Positions 17,006-24,540 of a DNA stretch of 64,000 nt are shown one piece after another. Numbering within the stretch: the stretch's first letter is position 1; the number at the start of each line of letters is the position of its first letter. A program made the translations under genes and the position numbers. The notes under the pieces are model-generated. The model made no database searches. It saw only the letters and a program-made list of their open reading frames with translations, and was not told the origin of the DNA. The stretch is from JAPLSN01 sp964482955 (lineage in GTDB: Bacteria > Spirochaetota > Spirochaetia > Treponematales > UBA12059): contig CAYZZW010000001.1 of the NCBI GenBank assembly GCA_964482955.1, positions 62,001-126,000 of the forward strand, in the 5' to 3' direction.

Positions 17006-17445
17006 TGAATGACGACATCAACGAACGACTGACGCGCTTGTTGCGCACCCTCGCGCTGCGGGACATCAAGCCGATGTTCCTGCAATCCGACAACCCCGGC
17101 CCCATGCCGCCGCCGGGCAGCGAACTCAAGCTCGAATGGAAGCAGTCCTTCCCCGCCGACGATCCGCTCGCTCCTGCACCCGAAACCAGGTTGTTCCGCC
17201 CGCGATACGAGTTCACGGTCAGCTTCAAGGACATATTGGTCTTCAAGCAGGTTTCCGTGTTCGTCATCGGATTCGCCGTCACCGACGCCGCCCCGTTCGT
17301 GGAACTGTGGACCGACGGGGAAATCCGCAAAGTCTTCATGGAAAAACAGCTTCAAAAGACCTTGTGGCCGATTTTCCGGCAACACGCGCACGACGGCATG
17401 AGCCGCCTCGGACTGGCTCCGGTCCCGATCCCCTGGATCGTTTGA
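17002..17445 (+). CDS. SecB-like chaperone of toxin-antitoxin-chaperone module (gene 3)
   Basis: A 147-residue protein whose C-terminal half follows the SecB fold pattern: a strand-rich region (RYEFTVSFKDILVFKQVSVFVIGFAV) and then LWPIFRQHAHDGMSRLGLAP, which matches the SecB helix motif LFPYARECISSMVSRG followed by LAPVNF. The start overlaps the antitoxin stop, so the genes are translationally coupled; a second ATG at 17005 is also possible. Dedicated SecB-like chaperones in TAC systems fold and protect an aggregation-prone antitoxin so that the toxin stays blocked. It is unlikely to be the housekeeping SecB, given its fixed place in the operon. Identification is by motif and context, with no alignment run. 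Confidence 0.65.
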   Translation: MMNDDINERLTRLLRTLALRDIKPMFLQSDNPGPMPPPGSELKLEWKQSFPADDPLAPAPETRLFRPRYEFTVSFKDILVFKQVSVFVIGFAVTDAAPFVELWTDGEIRKVFMEKQLQKTLWPIFRQHAHDGMSRLGLAPVPIPWIV

Positions 17446-17486
17446 AACCCGCGATGCTTCATCACGTCAGCAAAAGGTCGTAACCC

Positions 17487-19028
17487 ATGCCCACCCTCAC
17501 CTGGACCGGTAAAGAAGACGCCCTCCGCGCCGCATCGCAAGTGCCCTTCCGCCTCCTCGAATCCCACACCGCCGCCGGAGACGCGAACGCCGCGTACGTC
17601 GGAAACCCGGAAGCCGCGCGCGACAACCTCCTTATCCAGGGCGACAACCTGGACGCCCTCAAAGCCCTGCTCCCTTACTACGCCGGCCGAGTAAAATGCG
17701 TCTACATCGATCCGCCCTACAACACAGGCTCCGCCTTCGAACACTACGACGACAACCTCGAACACTCGACCTGGCTTTCGATGATGTACCCTCGGCTGGA
17801 GCTGTTGCGGGAACTGCTCAGGGAAGATGGGAGTATCTGGGTCAATCTGGATGACAACGAAGGGCACTATGCCAAGGTGGTCATGGATGAGATCTTCGGA
17901 CGAAACAATTTCATAGACACAGTAATCTGGCAGAAGATTCATGCAAGAAACAATACAGCCCAACATTTATCAGCCGATCATGACTTCATACTTGTATTTG
18001 CTAAAAATCTTACTCAATGGAAAAGAAATAAGGTAGGACGCACAGAAGCAAGCGATGCCGATTTTTGGAATCCAGATAATGATCCTCGTGGTGAATGGAG
18101 GCGTTCGGACCTTACAGCCTCGAAACCATATTCTGATGGACATTATGAGGTCAAAGGACCTCATGGAGATATATTTAGCCCGCGTGGAAATCGCTTTTGG
18201 AGTCTCTCTAGAAGTACTTTCGACGATCTTCTCAAGGATAACCGTATATGGTGGGGCAAAAACGGGAAAACCTTCCCTTTTAGAAAACGCTTCAAGTCCG
18301 AACTGGGAGAGCTTGTGCCTACTACTGTCTGGCTCAACGAAGAAGTTGGCAACAATCGAGAAGCCAAGCAAGAGATAGCCAAGTTATTTGGCCGTGACGA
18401 TATGTTCAGTACTCCCAAGCCGGAACGCTTGCTCCAGCGGATCATCCACATCGCCACCAACCCCGGCGACCTCGTCCTCGACTCCTTTCTCGGCTGCGGC
18501 ACCACAGCGGCGGTCGCCCACAAGATGGGGCGGCGGTGGATCGGTGTCGAGATGGGCGACCACGCGGTGACGCATTGCCTGCCGCGCCTCAAGAAGGTCG
18601 TCGAAGGCGAGCAGGGCGGCATCTCGGAGGCGGTCGGCTGGAAGGGCGGCGGCGGGTTCCGGTTCGTCGATCTCGGAGAGACGGTCTTCCGGCCCGACGG
18701 GTCCCTGAATCCGAAGGTGAGCTTCAAGGCGCTGGCCGCCCACATCTGGTGGCGGGAAACCGGCGCGCCGCGTGCGGACGCGCCCGACACGCCCTTGATC
18801 GGCGTCCACGAGGGCACGGCGTACTACCTTCTTTACAACGGCATCCTCGGCGACAAGCGCCCGGAGGTGGGCAACGTCCTCACGCCGGCGCTGCTTTCCG
18901 CGTTGCCCGCCGCGGAAGGGCGGAAGGTCGTCTTCGCGGAAGCGTGCCTGATTCCGGCCCGCAACCTCGAGCGGCTGGGCATCGTCTTCCGGCAGGTTCC
19001 GTACGACCTCGGGGGCCTCCATGCTTGA
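17487..19028 (+). CDS. mod: Type III restriction-modification DNA methyltransferase (Mod)
   Basis: A 513-residue beta-class N6-adenine methyltransferase. The catalytic DPPY is at 75-78 (CVYIDPPYNTGS) and precedes the SAM-binding DSFLGCGTT at 332-340, the order of type III Mod. The intervening target-recognition segment, bases ~17884-18420 (residues ~133-311), is much richer in A+T than the rest of the gene, which suggests that the specificity domain was exchanged by recombination. The gene starts 41 bases after the SecB-like gene without a clear ribosome site and ends with an 8-base overlap into res. It modifies one adenine on one strand of an asymmetric site; the site itself cannot be read from sequence. 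Confidence 0.93.
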   Translation: MPTLTWTGKEDALRAASQVPFRLLESHTAAGDANAAYVGNPEAARDNLLIQGDNLDALKALLPYYAGRVKCVYIDPPYNTGSAFEHYDDNLEHSTWLSMMYPRLELLRELLREDGSIWVNLDDNEGHYAKVVMDEIFGRNNFIDTVIWQKIHARNNTAQHLSADHDFILVFAKNLTQWKRNKVGRTEASDADFWNPDNDPRGEWRRSDLTASKPYSDGHYEVKGPHGDIFSPRGNRFWSLSRSTFDDLLKDNRIWWGKNGKTFPFRKRFKSELGELVPTTVWLNEEVGNNREAKQEIAKLFGRDDMFSTPKPERLLQRIIHIATNPGDLVLDSFLGCGTTAAVAHKMGRRWIGVEMGDHAVTHCLPRLKKVVEGEQGGISEAVGWKGGGGFRFVDLGETVFRPDGSLNPKVSFKALAAHIWWRETGAPRADAPDTPLIGVHEGTAYYLLYNGILGDKRPEVGNVLTPALLSALPAAEGRKVVFAEACLIPARNLERLGIVFRQVPYDLGGLHA

Positions 19029-21717
19029 GCTCAAACGCTACCAGAAGAACGCGCTCGGAGTGTTGGAAGCCTACCTGTCCGCGTGCCGCCGCGACGGAGA
19101 CCCGGAAGCGGCGTTCCGCGCGTCGCTCGTCGGGCAGGGCGTCGTAAAGCCGGGCTCGGAATCCGCCGTCCGGTACGTGAAGCCGAACGGGCTCGACGAC
19201 ATACCCTACGTCTGCGTCCGCATTCCCACGGGCGGCGGCAAGACCATCCTCGCGTCCTACGCCATCGAACGCGCCCGCAAGGTCTTCATCCAGGCGGACT
19301 ATCCGCTCATCCTGTGGCTGGTGCCTTCGAACACCATCCGCGAGCAGACCCTCGCATGCCTCAGGACCGCCGGGCATCCGTACCGGCGGGCCTTGGAAGA
19401 GCGCTTCGGCGAGAACATCAGGATCTTCGACATCGGCGATCTCGAAGCCCTGGCCCCGCAGGATCTCGGCTCGAAGCTCGTCATCGTCGTGGGAACCATC
19501 CAGACGCTCCGCGTGACGGACGAAGCCGGCCGCAAGATCTACGCGCATTCCGAGGAATGGGAACGCCACTTCACGCGGGCGCCCAGGATAGCCGGACTGG
19601 ACGTGGAGGGCGAAGGCAAGCGGAAAGGACGGGTCAAGCATTCCTTCGTGAACCTGTGCAGGCTCTTCCGTCCTTTCGTCATCATGGACGAGGCGCACAA
19701 CGCGCGGACGAACCTCACCTTCGACACGCTCGCCCGCCTTTCGCCTTCGGGAATCCTCGAGCTGACGGCCACTCCCGACGACGACTCGAAGTCCGGCTCC
19801 AACGTACTCTTCTCCGTCAGCGCCACGGAGCTCAAGAGCGAGCACATGATCAAGCTGCCCATCCACCTGGCGGAACATCCGTCGTGGAAGGAAGCGGTGT
19901 CGGCGGCCGTCCGCGAGCGTTCGCGCATCGAGGCGATCGCGTCCGACGAGTCGCGCTACCTGAGGCCCATCGCGCTCTTCCAGGCCGAGAACAAGGACCG
20001 CGAAGTCACGGTGGATGTCCTCCGGAAGCAGCTCCTCGAAGCCGAGGGCGTCTCGGAAGACGAATTGGCCGTCGTGACAGGTTCCATCCGCGAGCTGGAC
20101 GGCATCGATCTTTTTTCGCCCGCGTGTTCCATCAAGTACATCATCACCGTGCAGGCGCTCAAGGAAGGATGGGATTGCTCCTTCGCGTACGTCTTCTGCT
20201 CGGTCGCCAACATCTCATCGCAAAAGGACGTCGAACAGCTCCTGGGTCGCGTCCTCAGGCTCCCCGACGCCCGTCCCTTCGCCCAGCCCGAACTCAACGA
20301 CGCCTACGCCCACGTTTCCAATACGGGCTTTTCCGACGCCGCCGCCGAGCTCAAGGACAAGCTCGTGTCCAAGCTCGGGTTCGCGTCCGTGGAAGCGGAG
20401 CTCTACGTCGGCCCGGCGGCGACCTACCTCATTCCGCCCGACGGGGGCGACGCGTTCATGCCGGAAAGCATCGCCAGGGACTACGGCTCGGTCTCGGTCG
20501 TCGTTCCCGAGGCGCCGGACTTCTCGCTCATCCCGGAGCCGACCCGCGCCAAGCTCACGGTCGAACAGCGCGGCAAGGATATCGTCGTCACCGTCGGCGG
20601 CTCCATCGACGAAGCCGAGGCGAAAGCCATCTCCGAAGCCGTGGCCACGGGCCCGCGGGCCGACCGCATCCGACACGCCATCCACACGTATCGCGCCGTG
20701 GCGATCAACTCGAAAGCCGGCCCGGCCGTCAAAAGCTTTTCCGTTCCCGAACTCCTCCTCCCCGACGCGGGCGGCATCGCGCTCGAGCCCGCCCACTTCG
20801 CCCAGCTCGGCGGCTTTTCCCTGTCGCGCGGCGAGCTCTGTTCCCCGAACCTCACGGAAGCCGAGTTCCTCCCCCGCACGGAGGTAAAAGTAGCGGACAT
20901 CGACGTCGAACGCGGCAAGGTGATCTATTCCTACCGCGACTCGGAGGCGGCGGACGCCTCGTGGCTGTACGACGAAGGCGATCCGGAGTGGGAAGTCGCC
21001 CGGCTCGTGTCGTGGCTCTGCGGCGAATTGAAGTCCCCCGACATCTTCCGGCACGAGCTTTCCGGCTTCATCGTCCGGACGCTCAGGCACCTCATGGACG
21101 TTCGCGGGCTCAAGCTCGCGGAACTCTCCGTCCACAAGTACGCGCTGGCGGACTCCATCGCGCGCAAGCTCGACGAAGCCCGCCGCAAGGCCGCGAAACG
21201 CGGCTTCGACCTCTTCGCGGACGGCGACCATCCCGCGCGGGAACTTCCCCTTTCGTGGGACTTCGCCTTCGACCGCGAGCGGCCTCCGTACACCCATCCG
21301 CAAGACCTCGTGGCGGGCGGCTACCGCTTCCAAAAGCACTTCTACCCGATGATCCAGGACATCAAGGACCGCGGCGAAGAGCTCGACTGCGCCAAGATCA
21401 TCGACGGCCGCATGCCCGAGGTAAAAACCTGGGTCCGCAACATTCCGCGGCGTCCCGAATCCTTCCGCCTCCCGACTTCAAAAGGCGATTTCTACCCGGA
21501 CTTCGTGTGCCTCCTGAACGACGGCCGCGTCCTGGTCGTCGAGTACAAAGGCGCCCACCTCAAGGACGACCTCGACGAGCTCGAAAAGAAGGCCATCGGC
21601 ACGGCATGGGCCAAGGCGTCCGGCGGAAAGACGCTTTTCGCGTGGGTATTGAAACGCGACGGCGCCGGCCGAGACGCGCAGGGCCAACTGCAAGCGGTCA
21701 TTGAAGGAACGAGGTAA
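19021..21717 (+). CDS. res: Type III restriction endonuclease subunit (Res)
   Basis: An 898-residue SF2 helicase-nuclease that works with Mod to cleave unmodified foreign DNA. Walker A is IPTGGGKT (69-75) and the DEAH box is IMDEAHNA (Asp223-His226). Helicase motif VI lies around DVEQLLGRVLRLPDARPF. The C-terminal PD-(D/E)XK nuclease has Asp827 (YPDFVCLL) and Glu841-x-Lys843 (VVEYKGAHL). All motifs are intact and the length matches the family, so the enzyme appears functional. The ATG overlaps the Mod stop (ATGCTTGA), so synthesis of the two subunits is coupled. Confidence 0.95.
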   Translation: MLELKRYQKNALGVLEAYLSACRRDGDPEAAFRASLVGQGVVKPGSESAVRYVKPNGLDDIPYVCVRIPTGGGKTILASYAIERARKVFIQADYPLILWLVPSNTIREQTLACLRTAGHPYRRALEERFGENIRIFDIGDLEALAPQDLGSKLVIVVGTIQTLRVTDEAGRKIYAHSEEWERHFTRAPRIAGLDVEGEGKRKGRVKHSFVNLCRLFRPFVIMDEAHNARTNLTFDTLARLSPSGILELTATPDDDSKSGSNVLFSVSATELKSEHMIKLPIHLAEHPSWKEAVSAAVRERSRIEAIASDESRYLRPIALFQAENKDREVTVDVLRKQLLEAEGVSEDELAVVTGSIRELDGIDLFSPACSIKYIITVQALKEGWDCSFAYVFCSVANISSQKDVEQLLGRVLRLPDARPFAQPELNDAYAHVSNTGFSDAAAELKDKLVSKLGFASVEAELYVGPAATYLIPPDGGDAFMPESIARDYGSVSVVVPEAPDFSLIPEPTRAKLTVEQRGKDIVVTVGGSIDEAEAKAISEAVATGPRADRIRHAIHTYRAVAINSKAGPAVKSFSVPELLLPDAGGIALEPAHFAQLGGFSLSRGELCSPNLTEAEFLPRTEVKVADIDVERGKVIYSYRDSEAADASWLYDEGDPEWEVARLVSWLCGELKSPDIFRHELSGFIVRTLRHLMDVRGLKLAELSVHKYALADSIARKLDEARRKAAKRGFDLFADGDHPARELPLSWDFAFDRERPPYTHPQDLVAGGYRFQKHFYPMIQDIKDRGEELDCAKIIDGRMPEVKTWVRNIPRRPESFRLPTSKGDFYPDFVCLLNDGRVLVVEYKGAHLKDDLDELEKKAIGTAWAKASGGKTLFAWVLKRDGAGRDAQGQLQAVIEGTR

Positions 21718-21727
21718 AAGGAATCAT

Positions 21728-22144
21728 ATGACTATCAGAGTACGGAGCTTGATCATCGGGGTCGTTCAGCTGATCGCGTTTTCGTTCGCTTCGTTCATGC
21801 TGGTCATGACGCTTTTCCACGCGGCGGTCCTGGGATTCCCGGTACTCGGCTTCCTGTGGACCTTCTTCGGATTCAGCGTATTCTCGATGATCACCAACGT
21901 GAAGGTTTCGCTCGGCCGGCAGATCGTCATGGCCTTCCTGAACCTGCTCGCGCTGGCCGGCGCGATCGCGCTCCTGCTTTCCGCCGTTCCCGAGCTCGGG
22001 AATCCCGCCGCCAGGGCTGTCATCATCACGACGCTGGCCGTCACCGCGATCCTGTACGTCCTGTTCCTGGTCCACTTGGTCAAGCGCTACTGGAAAGACG
22101 TCCTCGCGGAAGTGAAACGGCTGTTCGTAAAACGGGCGACATGA
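21728..22144 (+). CDS. Small polytopic membrane protein, unknown function
   Basis: A 138-residue, almost wholly hydrophobic protein with about four transmembrane helices (LIIGVVQLIAFSFASFML, VLGFPVLGFLWTFFGF, IVMAFLNLLALAGAIALLL, AVIITTLAVTAILYVLFLV) and a basic C-terminal tail (KRYWKDVLAEVKRLFVKRAT). ATG 21728 has AAAAGGA just upstream. It starts 10 bases after the res stop and is coupled by ATGA overlap to the next gene, so it may be part of the restriction operon. No family is recognised. It could be a membrane partner of a defence system or an unrelated passenger. Confidence 0.62.
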   Translation: MTIRVRSLIIGVVQLIAFSFASFMLVMTLFHAAVLGFPVLGFLWTFFGFSVFSMITNVKVSLGRQIVMAFLNLLALAGAIALLLSAVPELGNPAARAVIITTLAVTAILYVLFLVHLVKRYWKDVLAEVKRLFVKRAT

Positions 22145-22620
22145 TGAAGAAAGCGCCGTTCTACTTGTACGAAGGCCGGGCCTTCATGATGCTGATCATG
22201 CTTGGCATTTTGGTTCTTCTATACGCGATGTTCATCCTGCTCCCCGGGAATACCGACATCCGCGCCGTCTCCAAGACCATGATCATCGTTGCATTCATCG
22301 CCATCGCGGGCTATTGCGCACATAGGCTTCGAGTCTTAAGACGTTGCGTCAAAGAGCGCGCGACGTGTCCCGGCAGGATTCGATCGACCCAGTACAACAT
22401 ATTCGTGTGCGACTTTGCCGATGCCACGACGGATCCCCGGCACCTGAAGGATCAAGTCTATTGGATTACGGTCGAATTCACGCACGAAGGAAAAAAATAT
22501 GAAGCGCGCCACTACATCCCGCGGTTGTCGACGAAACGCGTCTTGAAGAACTGCCCCACCGAAGAAATTACCGTCCTCCTGAACACGAAAGACCTCAAGC
22601 GTTCATATTGCATTCTCTGA
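22141..22620 (+). CDS. Two-helix membrane protein with extramembrane beta domain (DUF3592-like?)
   Basis: A 159-residue protein (start 22141 or 22144) with two transmembrane helices near the N-terminus (FMMLIMLGILVLLYAMFILL; MIIVAFIAIAGYCAHRL), then a beta-rich domain with YWITVEFTHEGKKYEARHYIP and EEITVLLNTKDLKRSYCIL. This layout recalls DUF3592 proteins, in which a membrane hairpin carries a small beta fold, but I am not certain. The start overlaps the stop of the preceding membrane gene (ATGATG). Its base composition is lower in G+C than the core genes, in line with acquisition together with the restriction genes. Confidence 0.6.
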   Translation: MMKKAPFYLYEGRAFMMLIMLGILVLLYAMFILLPGNTDIRAVSKTMIIVAFIAIAGYCAHRLRVLRRCVKERATCPGRIRSTQYNIFVCDFADATTDPRHLKDQVYWITVEFTHEGKKYEARHYIPRLSTKRVLKNCPTEEITVLLNTKDLKRSYCIL

Positions 22621-22654
22621 TCGAAACGCCCCCGCACTTATCAAGCAGCGCTTA

Positions 22655-22758
22655 TGGCAAAGTCTTCTTCCCCTTCGTGCCCTTCGTGGCTAAACCTTCG
22701 TGCCCTTCGTGGTAAATCTTTTCCCTCCGTGTCTCCGTGCCTCCGTGGCCAATCTTCT
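22655..22758. repeat. CACGAAGG/CACGGAGG repeat cluster (minus orientation)
   Basis: About 100 bp of CTTCGTGCCCTTCGTGG and CTCCGTGTCTCCGTGCC units fill the gap between the membrane-protein gene and the convergent MBL gene. The array moves from the CTTCGTGG form to the CTCCGTGG form along its length. Confidence 0.7.
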
Positions 22759-22759
22759 C

Positions 22760-23476
22760 CTATAGGTCGAACACCATCCCTTCCTTGGCTATCTCGACCG
22801 GGCCGATGGGGCCTTCGAGGCGGGCGCTCAGGTGCGTGCCGATGACGCGCGTGCCCGGCGGGATCGACGCGTTGGCGGCGATCTCCTCGGCGCCCATGTG
22901 CACTTCGGTACTGCCGCCCGTGCCGTTGACGTCGCAGAGGACAAGGCGGGCGCCGCGCGCGAAGAGGGCACGGAGGCGATCGTCCCACTTCGTATCGGGT
23001 AGATATTGGAAGAGGAGTTCGCCCGCGCGCGACAGGCCGAACCCATAGGTTTCCTTCGCGTGGATCATCCGGTGGAATTCAAAATCGTAGCCGAGCGCTT
23101 CGATGCTCGCGTCTTCGTCCACCGTCTCGAAGCGGCAGGCGCGCTCGATCCAGGCGACGAGGGGATGCTCGGGATCGATGGCGGCGGCGGCCAGCTCGCG
23201 TGCCTTGCCGGGCAGATCGCGCGGGCCGACGATGCGCGGCGCCGGTTTTTCCGCCAGCCAGAACTTGAACAGGAGGAACGGCAGGCCGAAGACGTGGTCG
23301 CCGTGGGTGTGCGAGACGTAGATCGTGCCGATGGAAAGGGGATCGAGCTTTTCGCGGTAGAGCGATTGGAGTATGTCCGGCGGCGTCTCGACGAGGAGGC
23401 GGCCGTCCACCGCGAACGCGTTGAACGGGAGCCCGACGTTGTGAAAGCCCCCGACGCCGAGCACGTGGACGCGCAC
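22760..23476 (-). CDS. Metallo-beta-lactamase-fold hydrolase, RNase Z-like
   Basis: A 238-residue cytoplasmic protein with the metal motif SHTHGDH (His56, His58, Asp60, His61) after an N-terminal VLGVGGFHNVGLPFNAF. Later metal ligands are probably in the FHRMIHA and GTHLSA segments, and LVLCDVNGTGG supplies the bridging Asp. The order resembles RNase Z/ElaC and phosphodiesterase-type MBL proteins, but it lacks the long exosite of RNase Z, so a small phosphodiesterase is as likely. It lies 10 bases after the lipoprotein gene on the same strand, so the two form an operon. Confidence 0.78.
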   Translation of the reverse strand: MRVHVLGVGGFHNVGLPFNAFAVDGRLLVETPPDILQSLYREKLDPLSIGTIYVSHTHGDHVFGLPFLLFKFWLAEKPAPRIVGPRDLPGKARELAAAAIDPEHPLVAWIERACRFETVDEDASIEALGYDFEFHRMIHAKETYGFGLSRAGELLFQYLPDTKWDDRLRALFARGARLVLCDVNGTGGSTEVHMGAEEIAANASIPPGTRVIGTHLSARLEGPIGPVEIAKEGMVFDL

Positions 23477-23486
23477 GCCGGACCGC

Positions 23487-24215
23487 CTAGCGCTTCCAGG
23501 CGACGGAGAACTCGACGGGCTTTTCGAGCACGAGGGCTTCGATGACGTCGATAGACGCCGTGAAGACCTTGTCCGTGGCCGTCCCGCCCGAACTTTTCAC
23601 GATGGCCACGGGAACGGTCACCGTCACCGTCACGCGCGACGCCTCTATCGAGGGCATCGCCTTGGACCCGAAGAGGGACTTGAGCATCGAGCGGTATTCA
23701 GCCGCGGTGATGGGCGCGTCCTCGACCGCGGGCGGGGACAGGGCTTCGAGGACGTAGGGATCGATGCCGGGGAACAGCGCGGGCAGGTGTTTGGCGTTGC
23801 CCCGGTCCAGCCGGAACGACAGGCTGCCGCCGTCCGCGTCCTTCGTCACCGTGAGCAGGCCCGAGGCGGCGAGCGCCTTGTCCTTGGCGACGATGTCGGA
23901 CAGGTCCTTCGCGGAAAAGCTGCCGGAAAAGGATTCCTTGGCTGGGGTGGCCGCCGCGACGACGACGATACCGCGGGCGGCCGCGGCTTTCCGGACGGTC
24001 GTCGGGTTGAACAGCGGCGCCGTGTCGGCATCCGCCCCTTCGCGGAAAGACGCCATCTTGGCCGCCACGGCCTGCGGTATGCCCGCTTCCACGGACAGTC
24101 CGGCCGAACCGTCGGCCAGGATCGCCACCTTCACCGTCGCCCCGCACGAAGTCGAAAGCATCATGATCGAGACGACCGCGAACAGGATCGTCAACGATGT
24201 CATCGCGGATTTCAT
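23487..24215 (-). CDS. Lipoprotein of unknown function
   Basis: A 242-residue exported lipoprotein: leader MKSAMTSLTILFAVVSIM, then lipobox MLSTSC. The start at 24215 lies nine bases after AGGAGG; an upstream ATG at 24242 has no such site. The mature part opens ATVKVAILADGSAGLSVEAGIP and has mixed alpha/beta content with a conserved-looking block RVTVTVTVPVAIVKS. Short secreted spirochaetal proteins of this kind often open with a beta strand describing a scalar response, but I do not recognise a family. It is the first gene of an operon with the MBL hydrolase. Confidence 0.7.
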   Translation of the reverse strand: MKSAMTSLTILFAVVSIMMLSTSCGATVKVAILADGSAGLSVEAGIPQAVAAKMASFREGADADTAPLFNPTTVRKAAAARGIVVVAAATPAKESFSGSFSAKDLSDIVAKDKALAASGLLTVTKDADGGSLSFRLDRGNAKHLPALFPGIDPYVLEALSPPAVEDAPITAAEYRSMLKSLFGSKAMPSIEASRVTVTVTVPVAIVKSSGGTATDKVFTASIDVIEALVLEKPVEFSVAWKR

Positions 24216-24272
24216 GATCGTTTTCCTCCTATATAAAAGCACAAGGGAAACAAGCGCGTACCGGCAGCGGTT

Positions 24273-24334
24273 ACGAATACCTTCATTGGTAGGTCGACAC
24301 GCAAAGCGTGTCTCTTTTTTAGGAAGGTATTCGT
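24273..24334. repeat. 12-bp perfect inverted repeat flanking a terminator-like hairpin
   Basis: ACGAATACCTTC (24273-24284) and GAAGGTATTCGT (24323-24334) are exact reverse complements. Between them GACACGC-AAA-GCGTGTC is followed by TCTTTTTT. It could be a miniature element or a structured leader. It lies between divergent genes. Confidence 0.6.
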
Positions 24335-24335
24335 G

Positions 24336-24419
24336 CTAAGGCTTGTATCAAGGCACAATGGCCCATGCCATTATGCCTTGATACCGGAGTTTTTGTGTGG
24401 ATTCCTTTAAAAGCCTTAG
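24336..24419. repeat. Nested inverted repeats (9-bp outer, 17-bp inner stem)
   Basis: CTAAGGCTT (24336-24344) pairs with AAGCCTTAG (24411-24419). Inside, GTATCAAGGCACAATGG (24345-24361) pairs with 24368-24384 with one mismatch, around a CCCATG loop, followed by GGAGTTTTTG. This lies directly next to the inverted repeat at 24273. Confidence 0.6.
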
Positions 24420-24452
24420 TACCGCGCCGGGATTCGATCGAAAAAATCCGGG

Positions 24453-24480
24453 TTGACTGCAACCGAATTCGGTATATGGT
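24453..24480 (+). promoter_or_regulatory. Possible promoter of the acyl-CoA ligase gene
   Basis: TTGACT (24453-24458) and TATGGT (24475-24480) are 16 bases apart, giving a leader of roughly 55 bases to the ATG at 24541. The -10 is only fair. Confidence 0.4.
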
Positions 24481-24540
24481 GTCTAAACGGGTTGGTCCGG
24501 AGTCCGGATCGTCCCGAAACCGAAGCCCGAGAGGTCATCC

